NCBI RefSeq assembly: GCF_009720655.1
Contig: NZ_WNKS01000007.1
Location: 107,817 to 171,816 of the forward strand
DNA: 64,000 bases
Reading direction: 5' to 3'
Source of the DNA: Rhodoblastus acidophilus
GTDB taxonomy: Bacteria; Pseudomonadota; Alphaproteobacteria; Rhizobiales; Beijerinckiaceae
The notes beneath the pieces were generated by a model. The model was not told the DNA's origin. It saw nothing but the letters and a program-made list of their open reading frames with translations, and did no database searches. Of the stretch, positions 8,899-16,128 are shown piece by piece. A program made the position numbers and the translations under genes. The number at the start of each line of letters is the position of its first letter. The stretch's first letter is position 1.

Positions 8899-8983
8899 CG
8901 TAGGGCTCCATGAAGGTTTCCGCGTGAGCGCCCGCGCCCCATAGGACGCAGGCAATGAAGGCGATGAACAGGGCGAGGCTCAT
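8891..8983 (-). CDS. 30-residue secreted or membrane peptide
   Basis: A 30 aa frame, MSLALFIAFIACVLWGAGA followed by HAETFMEPYDG. It has one hydrophobic helix with an AHA-E signal-peptidase-like site. Its ATG overlaps the upstream stop (ATGA at 8980-8983) and its end overlaps the zinc-ribbon gene start, so it fits the coupled operon exactly. Function unknown. Confidence 0.55.
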   Translation of the reverse strand: MSLALFIAFIACVLWGAGAHAETFMEPYDG

Positions 8984-9420
8984 GCGAGCGACCCGGCTTT
9001 GGCGATAGCCGCGTCGATTTCCTTGAGCGTGTCCGGCGGCAGGCAATAGCCGAAGTCGGAGCGAACCATCCGCAACGCTTCGAGTAGGCCATCGCTGGCC
9101 GCTGCGCGCCGCGCCAACGGCGCGACCGGCTCGCCCTGCGCCCATCCAGTGTTGAGGCAGTCCGAGCAACCATAGGGCTCGGGCGCTTGCACTACGCACG
9201 TCATGCAGACGCCCGCACGCTCGCAGGCGGCCTTGTAAGCGTTGCGCTCGCGCTGCAAATCGGACGCAGCGTTGGCGAGCGCCTTCAACCGGTCCGCCTC
9301 GGCGAGCAGGCCGGCGCGGACAGCGTTCGAGCTTTCCGGCTCCGGCCCCGGATCATCCGCCAGGGCGTCGATTGCGGCACTGATCTTGTTCAGCCGATCA
9401 AGGATCGGTTCGCCCATCAT
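8980..9420 (-). CDS. Hypothetical Cys-rich coiled-coil protein
   Basis: 146 aa. Residues about 1-60 form a charged coiled coil. A CMTC...CSDC pair near the middle looks like a zinc site. A GGGAGGGG just upstream supports the ATG at 9420; a second ATG follows directly at 9417. It overlaps the upstream DUF2786 gene by four bases. No function can be assigned. Confidence 0.7.
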   Translation of the reverse strand: MMGEPILDRLNKISAAIDALADDPGPEPESSNAVRAGLLAEADRLKALANAASDLQRERNAYKAACERAGVCMTCVVQAPEPYGCSDCLNTGWAQGEPVAPLARRAAASDGLLEALRMVRSDFGYCLPPDTLKEIDAAIAKAGSLA

Positions 9421-10136
9421 GCGCCCCTCCCGATCATCATGGAGCCACTGGCATGGCCGACCGGGCGGGCGAAGCTGGCGCGATCCCCGGCTTCCGTTCC
9501 TGCGTCTATGGCCCAATTGAACGCGCCGACATTGGAAGCGCGGCCCTGCTTCAACTTCGAGCCCCGGTCCTTAAGCCAGTCGGCGAAGCCGGCGTTCACC
9601 AGCGCCGTGTTCGTCGCCACCAGGGCGTTGCGGGCGGGCGTCGGCGCAGGCGTCAGTTCGCGCAAACGCGCTTCGATCCGATAGACCGCGCCGAGCACAA
9701 AGCCGTTGCGCTCGCGCGTCCGCACGCCCCTGATTTTGAGATAAGCCGGATTGTTCTGCTTGAGGCTCGCAAAGTGCGCCTTCAACTCGCGCTTGACGTG
9801 GGCGACGAGCGTATCGAGCAGCCATTCAGCCATGACAACATCGCAATCGCGACCGAACAGCGTCACGTCGCCTTTCTCGTTCGTCGTCACCTTGCAGCCG
9901 TAAAACTTGCCGACCACGACCGCGAGGTTCTTCACCACTTGGTCGCGCTTCGCCTTCGCGCGCTGGAACATGCTGAACTGCGTCGGCTCGCGCAAATCGC
10001 CTTGCGCAATGTCGTGCTCGTCCATCAAAGCTTGCGCCTTGGCAGCGGCGGATAGCGCCTCGGCTTCCGAACAGCCGTTGTCCGTCGTCTTGGCGAGCAG
10101 CGCGCGAACGCGCTCGATCATCTTCTTGCGATCCAT
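9417..10136 (-). CDS. DUF2786 domain protein
   Basis: 239 aa. The N-terminal ~45 residues (KMIERVRALLAKTTDNGCSE onward, to MDEHDI) match the DUF2786 helical domain common in phages. A larger alpha/beta domain follows (about 75-200), resembling the domain usually paired with it. Role unknown, probably nucleic-acid related. The start has a strong GAAAGGCA ribosome site as part of the repeated leader cassette at 10137-10200. Confidence 0.85.
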   Translation of the reverse strand: MDRKKMIERVRALLAKTTDNGCSEAEALSAAAKAQALMDEHDIAQGDLREPTQFSMFQRAKAKRDQVVKNLAVVVGKFYGCKVTTNEKGDVTLFGRDCDVVMAEWLLDTLVAHVKRELKAHFASLKQNNPAYLKIRGVRTRERNGFVLGAVYRIEARLRELTPAPTPARNALVATNTALVNAGFADWLKDRGSKLKQGRASNVGAFNWAIDAGTEAGDRASFARPVGHASGSMMIGRGA

Positions 10137-10240
10137 GGGATTTGCCTTTCTGCGGCTTCATGGGGGGAAAGAAAAACCGCGCCCTATTCTTAGGACGCGG
10201 TTTCGGTTTTGACAATCGGAAATCGGAACAAATCCGATGC
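10137..10240 (-). promoter_or_regulatory. Leader cassette with hairpin, promoter candidate and operator half-sites
   Basis: Read on the minus strand: half-sites AATCGGA/AATCCGA at 10214-10238, a possible -35 TTGTCA (10210-10215), a 17-base spacer, a possible -10 TAAGAA (10187-10192), then a TTTCCCCCC run and GAAAGGCAA before the ATG at 10136. The -10 lies in a near-perfect hairpin (CCGCG-C-CCTA-TTCT-TAGG-A-CGCGG, 10177-10200) that is followed by T-rich DNA on both strands. It could therefore act as terminator, promoter or both. The core CCCTATTCTTAGG recurs at 14068 and, with one change pair, at 13259. Confidence 0.55.
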
Positions 10241-10585
10241 TCAGGCCGCGCGTTCGCTTCTCTCGACCAAGCCGGCGAAGCCCACATGCGCCTTGTCGAA
10301 CACGTCGCCGATGCGCTGCAACAGCGCCGGGCGGAGCGAGCCCTCCATGCGGTATTTGGCGTCCATCGACGCCGCCGCGCTGGCCGCGTGGTCAGCCAGT
10401 TCCATGAGCGCGCCGATGATCGCGCCGTCGTCGCGGCACGTCTGGATTGGGAGCAAGAGCCGATCCAGCCGCTTGGCGAAGTCGCGGACGACGCCGTTCT
10501 CGCGAATGTCCTGCATGAGTTCCGTGACCTCCTGCGTCCCGAGCAGGGCGCGGAGTTCTTCCATGGTGTTGTGAAAGTCGGACAT
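10241..10585 (-). CDS. Hypothetical helical protein
   Basis: 114 aa, starting at the internal ATG 10585 (MSDFHNTMEELRALL); the longer frame would run through the upstream gene's stop region without a better ribosome site. Entirely helical and amphipathic by inspection, without cysteines or membrane segments. No family recognised. Follows the 10593-10994 gene with a seven-base gap. Confidence 0.65.
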   Translation of the reverse strand: MSDFHNTMEELRALLGTQEVTELMQDIRENGVVRDFAKRLDRLLLPIQTCRDDGAIIGALMELADHAASAAASMDAKYRMEGSLRPALLQRIGDVFDKAHVGFAGLVERSERAA

Positions 10586-10592
10586 GCCAGCC

Positions 10593-10994
10593 TCAGTTGC
10601 GTGCGAGAGAGATATGCGAAAGCGACGGATCGCCATTGAGCTTGCCGACCGGGAGCAGGCCCCAATCGTCAGCCTGTTGGCTGGCCGTGCCGCGCGACCA
10701 GAAATGGCTTTCCGGCTTCAACTCGTAGAGCCGGTCAGCAACCGCCTTCACGGCGTCAAGCGCCTCGCGGTGGGACGGGAACGGGCCGAACGCCAGGGCA
10801 GTCTTGCAGCCGTCGCGGAAGCTCACATAGAAGCCCTTGACCTGATGCGCCCCTGCCGGGCGCTCATCGACCACGCGCGCGATACCGCCGGAATAGTCGA
10901 TCCCGTCGGCGTGGCGCTGCGCCATGTCCCGCGTCACAAATGGCCTGTGGACCTTCTCCCACTTGCCGGAATTGAAAGCTTCGACCACGAACAT
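10593..10994 (-). CDS. Hypothetical protein
   Basis: 133 aa, mixed alpha/beta composition, aromatic-rich. The first ~30 residues (FVVEAFNSGKWEKVHRPFVT) resemble a short antiparallel beta pair seen in many unassigned phage proteins. No catalytic motif is visible. It lies between two small genes with gaps of two and seven bases, so it is cotranscribed. Confidence 0.65.
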   Translation of the reverse strand: MFVVEAFNSGKWEKVHRPFVTRDMAQRHADGIDYSGGIARVVDERPAGAHQVKGFYVSFRDGCKTALAFGPFPSHREALDAVKAVADRLYELKPESHFWSRGTASQQADDWGLLPVGKLNGDPSLSHISLARN

Positions 10995-10996
10995 GA

Positions 10997-11368
10997 CTAG
11001 TTCTCCGATTTCATGATTTCAACTGCCCTGAAAAACTCTTTTGGAAAAAACTTCTTGATCGTTTCAAGCAGTTTTCTGTCTATTGATTCCTGAGCATTTT
11101 TTCGCTCGCTCTTTGCCATCCTTCCGCGAATGACAGATACTTGTTGCCGAGCTAGTCTTTTAATTTTTAGGGCCGATATTGTTCGCCTTTCCCAATCAGT
11201 ATCTACCTGATTGCCGAAGCGGGCGTTGTATTTAGCCTGCTTAAGCTGTTCTTCTATGGATGAACAAATAAGCAAAAGCTCATCCATAGCATTATCACAT
11301 TCAGCGACATTCGTTAGGTCGGAAACAAACTTCCCTGTGCTGTATTCTATGTCAAATTCTTCAAACAT
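10997..11368 (-). CDS. Hypothetical basic helical protein, AT-rich gene
   Basis: 123 aa, helical, with a Lys/Arg-rich second half (KIKRLARQQVSVIRGRMAKS), so nucleic-acid binding is possible. Base composition is far lower in GC than the flanking genes, like the 7792-8262 gene, suggesting recent entry. It sits three bases downstream of the ParB-like gene. No family recognised. Confidence 0.65.
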   Translation of the reverse strand: MFEEFDIEYSTGKFVSDLTNVAECDNAMDELLLICSSIEEQLKQAKYNARFGNQVDTDWERRTISALKIKRLARQQVSVIRGRMAKSERKNAQESIDRKLLETIKKFFPKEFFRAVEIMKSEN

Positions 11369-11371
11369 GCC

Positions 11372-12148
11372 TCACTCCATCGTTTCGAGTAGGGCATCCA
11401 CGCGCTCGGCAATCGAGGCGTGAGAGTGGCGCAGCGCGTTGGCGCAGACATTCAGGACGGAAATCAGTTCGTCGCGGTTGATCGGCTTGCGGCGGGGCTC
11501 CACGTCCTTCTTCGTGACCTTGGCCTTGCCCTCGTCCGACGCCTTCGCGACCGCCTCCTTGAGCGCGTCCGCGCCGTGCTCGGGGTTCTCGCGCATCGTC
11601 TCGGCGGCCAGCGTCGCCGAGACCTTGCCTTCCTTGACCATCTGATGAACCTCGGCGGGCGCGGCCTGGAACTCGACCAGCTTCGAGACATAGGACGGGC
11701 TCTTGCCGATCCTGCGCGCGATTTCGGCGAGCGTCAGGCCGAAGCCGAGCGCCCGCTTGATGTTGTAGCCTTCTTCGAGGGGCGTGAGGCGCTTGCCGCT
11801 GTTGCTGATGTTCTGGCGGAGGATGCGGTCAACGTCGTTGACGCCTTTGCCCTCGGGCACGCACGGCACCGTGGCGATTTCCACGCCCTCGGCGATCAAC
11901 TCCATAACCGCCGTGTGGCGGCAATGGCCGTCCGACACATAGACGATTTCGCCCTCGGAAAAGATTTCCAAAGGGCTGTTCTGATAGAAGCCGTTCTCGC
12001 GGATCGACGCCTTGAGGAAGTCGATATGGTCGCGCGCCTCGACCGTCGTCAGGTCGCGGGCGTTCAGGCCGTCCTTATGCGCGATCTTGCGCGGATCGAA
12101 GTTGAGAAGGGCCGAGCGACTTTCGGCCAGTTCTTTCAGGTTTGCCAT
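11372..12148 (-). CDS. ParB/Spo0J-like nuclease-domain protein
   Basis: 258 aa. The N-terminal ParB/sulfiredoxin-like domain includes VSDGHCRHTA (71-80), equivalent to the CTP/DNA-binding GxxR box of ParB. A central helix-turn-helix (LTLAEIARRIGKSPSYVSKL, about 137-156) and a helical C-terminal region follow. AGGAG before the ATG at 12148 supports the start. No ParA partner lies nearby, so partition is unlikely; phage ParB-like proteins often act as nucleases or transcription regulators. Confidence 0.88.
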   Translation of the reverse strand: MANLKELAESRSALLNFDPRKIAHKDGLNARDLTTVEARDHIDFLKASIRENGFYQNSPLEIFSEGEIVYVSDGHCRHTAVMELIAEGVEIATVPCVPEGKGVNDVDRILRQNISNSGKRLTPLEEGYNIKRALGFGLTLAEIARRIGKSPSYVSKLVEFQAAPAEVHQMVKEGKVSATLAAETMRENPEHGADALKEAVAKASDEGKAKVTKKDVEPRRKPINRDELISVLNVCANALRHSHASIAERVDALLETME

Positions 12149-12160
12149 GGTGGGTTGCTC

Positions 12161-12697
12161 CTAATGCGAGGCGGCGAGAAACGCTTTGGCCTGTTCGAGC
12201 GCCGCCGTGGCTTCGATCAGGATTTCATGCGGGCTGTTCGGATCGCGCGGGCTCGTGAAGTCGCGCGCCCAATCCGTCAGCTTCTTGAGCGCGTCGTAGA
12301 GAGCCGGGCCGGCTTTCTGTTTTGCGCTCAGCCGGCGCAAGTCAGTCTCGGCGCGGGCGACCCGTTCGCGGGCGGCGATTTCCGCCTCGTGCGCCTTGTT
12401 GAACAGGTTGTTGATGCAGGCCGCGCCGAACATGGCCTCCCACATGGACTTGCCGAACGCCGTATGGACGCCGAGCCGGCGAGTGGGGAACCAGTTCTCA
12501 TCCTCGCGCCCGACGGCGTGCAGCGGGTTCTTGTAGAGGAACGGCACCGGCTCGACGCCTGCCGCGACCGGGTTGCATTTGTCATCGAGCCAGACGTGAT
12601 AGCGCGCTCCGTCGTGCTCGCAGGACAGCGAGTATTCGCAACCGCTGGCGCCATAGATCGAGACGGCGACGTTATCGACATAGGGAAGCTTGGACAT
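12161..12697 (-). CDS. Hypothetical protein
   Basis: 178 aa, starting MSKLPYVDN at 12697 behind a GAAAGG site in the repeated leader cassette. The N-terminal ~90 residues are beta-rich with two close cysteines (CEYSLSC); residues about 95-178 are helical and coiled-coil-like. No known family. It lies 12 bases upstream of the ParB-like gene. Confidence 0.7.
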   Translation of the reverse strand: MSKLPYVDNVAVSIYGASGCEYSLSCEHDGARYHVWLDDKCNPVAAGVEPVPFLYKNPLHAVGREDENWFPTRRLGVHTAFGKSMWEAMFGAACINNLFNKAHEAEIAARERVARAETDLRRLSAKQKAGPALYDALKKLTDWARDFTSPRDPNSPHEILIEATAALEQAKAFLAASH

Positions 12698-12743
12698 GGG
12701 GGAACCTTTCGATGAGGGGAAGGGCGAGCCGTGAGGCCCGCCC
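12698..12743 (-). promoter_or_regulatory. Gene-start leader cassette (copy 2)
   Basis: Minus-strand order: hairpin GGGCG-GCC/GGC-CGCCC with GTGA loop (12722-12743), then CTTCCCC, then GAAAGG, then the ATG at 12697. Same architecture as the leaders before 10136, 13002, 13223 and 16177. Confidence 0.6.
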
Positions 12744-12750
12744 AGGCGCG

Positions 12751-13002
12751 TCACTTGTTGGGCTCGGGCTCCAAGCCCTCAACGTCGCCGATCAGGTCTT
12801 GCAGGGTGCTCTGAACCGCCTCATAGCCCTCGCGCCATTCCACATAGGCCGCGCCCGCGTCGCTGTTGGACCACTTCTCGGAACGCTCGCCTTCGTAGTC
12901 GTTCATGGCGTCGGCGAGGCCGGAAATGAACTCGTCAGCCGCGCGAAGCGCCTCAAGGTGCTTCGCCAATTCTTCCTGTTGGGCTTTGGTCAGCTTTTTC
13001 AT
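12751..13002 (-). CDS. Small acidic hypothetical protein
   Basis: 83 aa, strongly acidic after a basic first ten residues (MKKLTKAQQEELAKH), helical throughout. The start is supported by GAAAGGCAACTCCC-ATG. No family recognised; acidic small proteins in this position are sometimes DNA mimics or anti-repressors, but nothing specific supports that here. Confidence 0.65.
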   Translation of the reverse strand: MKKLTKAQQEELAKHLEALRAADEFISGLADAMNDYEGERSEKWSNSDAGAAYVEWREGYEAVQSTLQDLIGDVEGLEPEPNK

Positions 13003-13046
13003 GGGAGTTGCCTTTCGTTCGGGGGAAGGAGCGGCCCGGAGGCCGC
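13003..13046 (-). promoter_or_regulatory. Gene-start leader cassette (copy 3)
   Basis: Minus-strand order: hairpin GCGGCC-tccg-GGCCGC (13031-13046), CTTCCCCC, GAAAGGCAA, then ATG at 13002. This is the cleanest example of the repeated cassette. Confidence 0.65.
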
Positions 13047-13055
13047 CCCGGAGGA

Positions 13056-13223
13056 TCAGGCCGCGCGCGAGACGCGGACCAGCTTGTTGGCCTCGGCGAG
13101 CAGCGCCGCATCCTCGGGGGAAAGGATGCAGGCGGCGAAGGGGTGCTTGGCGTCATAGTTCGCGAGGCGGCGCGCATCGTCGTAGGACCGAGACACGCGG
13201 TACTTGTTGAGAAGCTTGGTCAT
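13056..13223 (-). CDS. Small basic hypothetical protein
   Basis: 55 aa, MTKLLNKYRVSRSYDDARRL onward. The GAAAGGCAA site nine bases upstream selects the ATG at 13223; a longer frame reaches 13292 but would read through the leader and promoter. Helical, with a basic N-terminus. Unknown function. Confidence 0.6.
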   Translation of the reverse strand: MTKLLNKYRVSRSYDDARRLANYDAKHPFAACILSPEDAALLAEANKLVRVSRAA

Positions 13224-13263
13224 TTCGGATTGCCTTTCCATGGCCGGGGGAAGCCACGCCCTA

Positions 13264-13292
13264 TCTTTAGGACACAATCCGATTGTGGTCAA
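13264..13292 (-). promoter_or_regulatory. Minus-strand promoter overlapping a palindromic operator
   Basis: TTGACC (13287-13292, minus strand), a 17-base spacer and TAAAGA (13264-13269). The spacer contains the perfect palindrome ACAATC-C-GATTGT (13274-13286), and a second AATCCGAT lies just upstream at 13296-13303. This fits a sigma-70-type promoter controlled by a repressor that reads the AATCCGA half-site. Confidence 0.6.
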
Positions 13293-13313
13293 GGAAATCC
13301 GATGGAAAACCGA

Positions 13314-13763
13314 TCACTCAACCCGAGTGCTGGTTTCCACCCAGGCGAACCGCTCACCCTCCCGACGGAACAGGCCAGCACGCTCAAGGCGACCAAGGCA
13401 TTGCTCGACCATCTCGCCGTCGAACTGCGGAGGGACCAGCACCGCCGGCAGGAAGACGGCAACCCAAGCGGCGTCCGTGTGAATGATCGCGGCAGCGCGG
13501 AGAGCTTGGAGAACCGTGATTTCCTGAGCCCCCAGGCGCAAGAGAGCCCGCTTCCGATCCGTGTTGCGTGCGTCGCCGTCCGTGGTTTCGAGCCCGATCA
13601 CAATCAGCTTGCGAAGCGCATCCGCCTCGATAGGCACGCTCGCACGCTCCATCCAGCCCTGCACCCGCTCGACCAGCGCCGGGGGGAGCGTGAGGGAGCG
13701 GGCAGTCATCTTCTCGCCGAACTTTAGAGGCCGTCCCGACCGGGCGGCTTTCGGTTTTAGCAT
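13314..13763 (-). CDS. Putative DNA-binding regulator heading the leftward operon
   Basis: 149 aa. Residues about 15-65 (EKMTARSLTLPPALVERVQG and the following helices) look like a ribbon-helix-helix or short helix-turn-helix segment. The C-terminal ~45 residues resemble a winged helix (a CLGRLERAGLFRREGERFAW strand-wing pattern). It is the first gene of the leftward operon, next to the divergent control region, which is the usual place for a phage regulator. It is a candidate reader of the dispersed palindromes; no direct evidence. Confidence 0.6.
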   Translation of the reverse strand: MLKPKAARSGRPLKFGEKMTARSLTLPPALVERVQGWMERASVPIEADALRKLIVIGLETTDGDARNTDRKRALLRLGAQEITVLQALRAAAIIHTDAAWVAVFLPAVLVPPQFDGEMVEQCLGRLERAGLFRREGERFAWVETSTRVE

Positions 13764-13946
13764 CGCGTGTTCGCCTTTCGTCCTATGGATAATTGCCGAT
13801 CATAATTCGGATTGCCCATTAAGAGTTTCACGGAAATGGGCCGATTTCAAGCTCGGATTTGTAAACCTTTAATGGCGACTTCGGTAATTAGTATTGGCAT
13901 AAAACGTATCAAATTCAGTCACTTAAGGCGTTCCCTTATAGATAAA

Positions 13947-14047
13947 AACAATAATTAAATTCTGCCCGCGAGACGCTATTACATATACTGATAACCCCAC
14001 TTTCGGGAAAACATATGCCTACGGAGTATCGAATATTAATTATTGTT
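13947..14047. repeat. Long inverted repeat in AT-rich DNA
   Basis: AACAATAATTAAATTC (13947-13962) matches in inverse GAATATTAATTATTGTT (14031-14047), with a ten-base perfect core CAATAATTAA/TTAATTATTG; the arms are about 70 bases apart. Inside lies a less AT-rich segment. It could form a cruciform, an origin element or paired protein sites. Confidence 0.7.
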
Positions 14048-14107
14048 TCTCGACCTTCGGAGCCCTGCCCTATTCTTAGGGCGTTTATCGGAAAACGCTC
14101 GGAAACC

Positions 14108-14136
14108 TTGACCGGATTAAATCCGAAGGCTAATCA
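14108..14136 (+). promoter_or_regulatory. Rightward (late operon) promoter with operator in spacer
   Basis: TTGACC (14108-14113), a 17-base spacer, TAATCA (14131-14136). The spacer contains the perfect palindrome CGGATT-A-AATCCG (14113-14125). The first gene, terminase small subunit, starts 37 bases downstream. A repressor bound here would block RNA polymerase directly. Confidence 0.65.
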
Positions 14137-14172
14137 TTCGAGAGGATTTGAACTTTTCCCTGAAATCGAGCC

Positions 14173-14811
14173 ATGGCCGAGCCGAAACCCGAACGCCAGT
14201 TGAACAGCCGCCAAGCTGCATTCGTCCGCGAGTATCTCGTTGATCGCAATGCAACTCAGGCGGCTTTGCGCGCAGGCTACAGCGCCGCAACAGCCGGGCA
14301 GCTGGCTTCCGCCCTGTTGAAAAACCTTAAGGTTCAGGACGCGATAGAGCGCGAGGAAAGCGCACTCGCAGCGGCGACGAAGATCAACCGCGAGAAAATG
14401 GTTCGCGACCTCGTTGCGCTCCGCAATGTCGATCTACGTCGCATCGCGCGCTTCAAGACGTTTCCGTGCGGCGATTGCCACGACGGGCTCGACAACAAGC
14501 CCGAGCATCCCGATTGCGAGTGCAAGTCGTGCCGAGGGCTCGGCTACACGCAGATCGTCGTCGCCGACTTCGACACGCTCACCCAGGACGAGGCCGACAT
14601 GGTGAAGTCGGTCAAGATGGGCAAGAACGGCCCGGAAGTCACATTCCACGACAAGCGCGCGATTGATGATCGCATCGCCAAGCTCTGCGGCTTCGAGCCC
14701 AAGCAGGCCGGCGACGCCGCCAACCCGATCCACATTCTGTTGCAGGCGATCCAAGGCACCGCCCTTCCGCTTGCGCCCGCACGCCTGCCGCCTCCGGGCG
14801 AGAATGAGTGA
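14173..14811 (+). CDS. terS: Terminase small subunit with zinc insertion
   Basis: 212 aa. The N-terminal helical DNA-binding domain (LNSRQAAFVREYLVDRNATQ, then AALRAGYS) is typical of the Terminase_2 family, which recognises the packaging site. An unusual insertion at Cys99-x2-Cys102 and Cys115-x-Cys117-x2-Cys120 resembles a zinc ribbon. The C-terminal region is oligomerisation-like. The large subunit lies about 3.2 kb downstream, separated by seven small genes, which is an unusually wide split. Confidence 0.88.
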   Translation: MAEPKPERQLNSRQAAFVREYLVDRNATQAALRAGYSAATAGQLASALLKNLKVQDAIEREESALAAATKINREKMVRDLVALRNVDLRRIARFKTFPCGDCHDGLDNKPEHPDCECKSCRGLGYTQIVVADFDTLTQDEADMVKSVKMGKNGPEVTFHDKRAIDDRIAKLCGFEPKQAGDAANPIHILLQAIQGTALPLAPARLPPPGENE

Positions 14812-14896
14812 GCGCATGGCGAACCCCCAACCGACCCACGACGCGCGAGCTTGGCATGTGCCCTGCGCCGCGCGTCGCCGCATTTGAGAGGCCGAC

Positions 14897-15349
14897 ATGC
14901 ACTCCCTCGTCACCTTCCTGATTTTCCTCGCAGCTATCGCCGTCCCGTTGATCGTCGTCGGGATCGGATCGCACATCGCGGCCATTCACGCGCCCAAAAT
15001 GCCGGGCTGGCCTCGCGTCAAAGCGATTGGCTTCGGGACTGCCTGGTTTGCGATTTTCTGCGTCCCGCACGCCGTCGTCGTCGCCTATGCCAGCGTCGCC
15101 CACATGGCCGCCGTCGCCCTCGCGCCAATCATGGGCCTCGTCCATGGCGCGCGCATCCTCACGACCGAACTCGTGGTCGAAGCCTGGACGCACATTTGCG
15201 TCGTCAAAGCCCTCATCATGAATGACATCGACCGGCTCGTGACGCTGCGCGACAGCGCCGAGGCGAAACTGAAATCCGTCAAGGCTCGCGCCCAGGCCGA
15301 ACTGGACGAGCTTGAAGACGCCATCGAGCGCAAAGTCACGAGGCGCTGA
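14897..15349 (+). CDS. Membrane protein with C-terminal coiled coil
   Basis: 150 aa. Three hydrophobic segments (about residues 5-27, 40-62 and 65-85) are followed by a charged helical tail (about 105-150) with coiled-coil heptads. GAGAGG supports the ATG at 14897. The 14812-14896 gap holds only a very short frame of doubtful value. Function unknown. Confidence 0.7.
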   Translation: MHSLVTFLIFLAAIAVPLIVVGIGSHIAAIHAPKMPGWPRVKAIGFGTAWFAIFCVPHAVVVAYASVAHMAAVALAPIMGLVHGARILTTELVVEAWTHICVVKALIMNDIDRLVTLRDSAEAKLKSVKARAQAELDELEDAIERKVTRR

Positions 15350-15350
15350 A

Positions 15351-15689
15351 ATGGTCGCGTGCGACTACGACCGCCTCACCGCGAAAGTCGGCGACGCCCA
15401 GGTCGCCGACGCCAGATGCAGCCGCAAGGTGCTGTGCCTCGGCGGGCCGGACAACGGCCAGCGCATCCCGATCCGCGACGCGGCCAACCGGCGCTATCGC
15501 TGGCGCTACGTGTTCGGTCGCGAATGGATGATCCACGACAGCATCGACCGCTCTTGGATCGGCGAGGCCATCGCGATCAGCGAATGGCTCGACAAGAACG
15601 AGCGCCATTGGCGCGCAGGCGTCGCCCGCTCTGACCTCGGCGACCTTCTCGACCTCAACCGCCTTCAACACCAAGGAGCATCCGCATGA
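15351..15689 (+). CDS. Hypothetical protein, CxGGPxxG family
   Basis: 112 aa. The segment CLGGPDNGQRIPIRD is followed by an aromatic-rich strand (RRYRWRYVF). The same arrangement (CMGGPLDGR... LYRHFEYP) occurs in the product of 17758-18042, so the two appear paralogous. The start is one base after the previous stop. Function unknown; similar short proteins are common next to phage terminase genes. Confidence 0.7.
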   Translation: MVACDYDRLTAKVGDAQVADARCSRKVLCLGGPDNGQRIPIRDAANRRYRWRYVFGREWMIHDSIDRSWIGEAIAISEWLDKNERHWRAGVARSDLGDLLDLNRLQHQGASA

Positions 15690-16117
15690 TTAAGCCCACC
15701 GTTGGCCGCGTCGTTTGGTACACGCCGCCCCACGCGCCGGCAGGCGAGCCGGCCAACGATCCGCAGACGCACGCTGCGCTCATCGCCTACGTCTGGCACG
15801 ACCGCATGGTGAACCTCGCCGTGTTCAGCCCGAACGGCGAGAACTACGGCGTGACCAGCGTGACGCTCGTTCAGGAAGGCGACATGGCCCCCGAGGCTGG
15901 CCGCTACGCCGAGTGGATGACCTACCAAGTCGGGCAGGCCAAGAAGCACTCCGCCGAAGACGCTGTGAATGAAGCCACGCGCGACGCTCTCACCGGCGGC
16001 GTCGGCTTCCTCTTGGTGGATCGCGAAGGCAAGGCGCACCGCGTCCCGCGCAGCGACGTGCTCGACCTCGTGAAGGGCCACACCCTCTACGACGTGATCG
16101 AAGGCGCGACCGCCTGA
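15686..16117 (+). CDS. Conserved phage protein
   Basis: 143 aa. The N-terminal beta-rich domain (IKPTVGRVVWYTP ... VNLAVFSPNG) belongs to a widespread unassigned family of phage proteins. The C-terminal part is mixed. It overlaps the upstream gene by four bases (ATGA). No enzymatic motif is seen. Confidence 0.75.
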   Translation: MIKPTVGRVVWYTPPHAPAGEPANDPQTHAALIAYVWHDRMVNLAVFSPNGENYGVTSVTLVQEGDMAPEAGRYAEWMTYQVGQAKKHSAEDAVNEATRDALTGGVGFLLVDREGKAHRVPRSDVLDLVKGHTLYDVIEGATA

Positions 16118-16128
16118 CAATTCCCAAC

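Larger units (their letters stand above)
13764..14172. promoter_or_regulatory. AT-rich divergent control region
   Basis: About 409 bases without a convincing gene, between the leftward accessory operon and the rightward late operon. It holds ATTCGGATT (13805-13813), a GCCCATT/AATGGGC stem (about 13814-13841), a further CCGATTT...CTCGGATTT pair (13841-13860), a long AT inverted repeat (13947-14047), the palindrome GCCCTATTCTTAGGGC (14067-14082), and a rightward promoter (14108-14136). GC content drops sharply in the middle. Likely the main genetic switch and possibly a replication origin. Confidence 0.65.

Noticed and set aside
11420..12715. 431-codon plus-strand frame opposite the ParB-like gene
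   Set aside because: Opposes two well-supported minus-strand genes; Arg/Leu/Val-rich shadow composition.
13038..13271. Short GC hairpins in the leftward operon read as terminators
   Set aside because: They are followed by CTTCCCC rather than T-runs and recur just ahead of start codons, so they fit a leader cassette better than termination.
13947..14060. tRNA or small RNA gene in the AT-rich region
   Set aside because: No cloverleaf, no T-loop consensus and no terminator; an inverted repeat alone is not enough.
14015..14203. 62-codon plus-strand frame in the divergent control region
   Set aside because: It runs through the palindrome, the promoter and into terS in another frame, has no ribosome site and an unremarkable composition.
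14804..14887. Tiny frame after terS (MSERMANPQPTHDARAWHV…)
   Set aside because: Overlaps the terS stop and is only about 27 codons with high Arg; no supporting homology or clear ribosome site.
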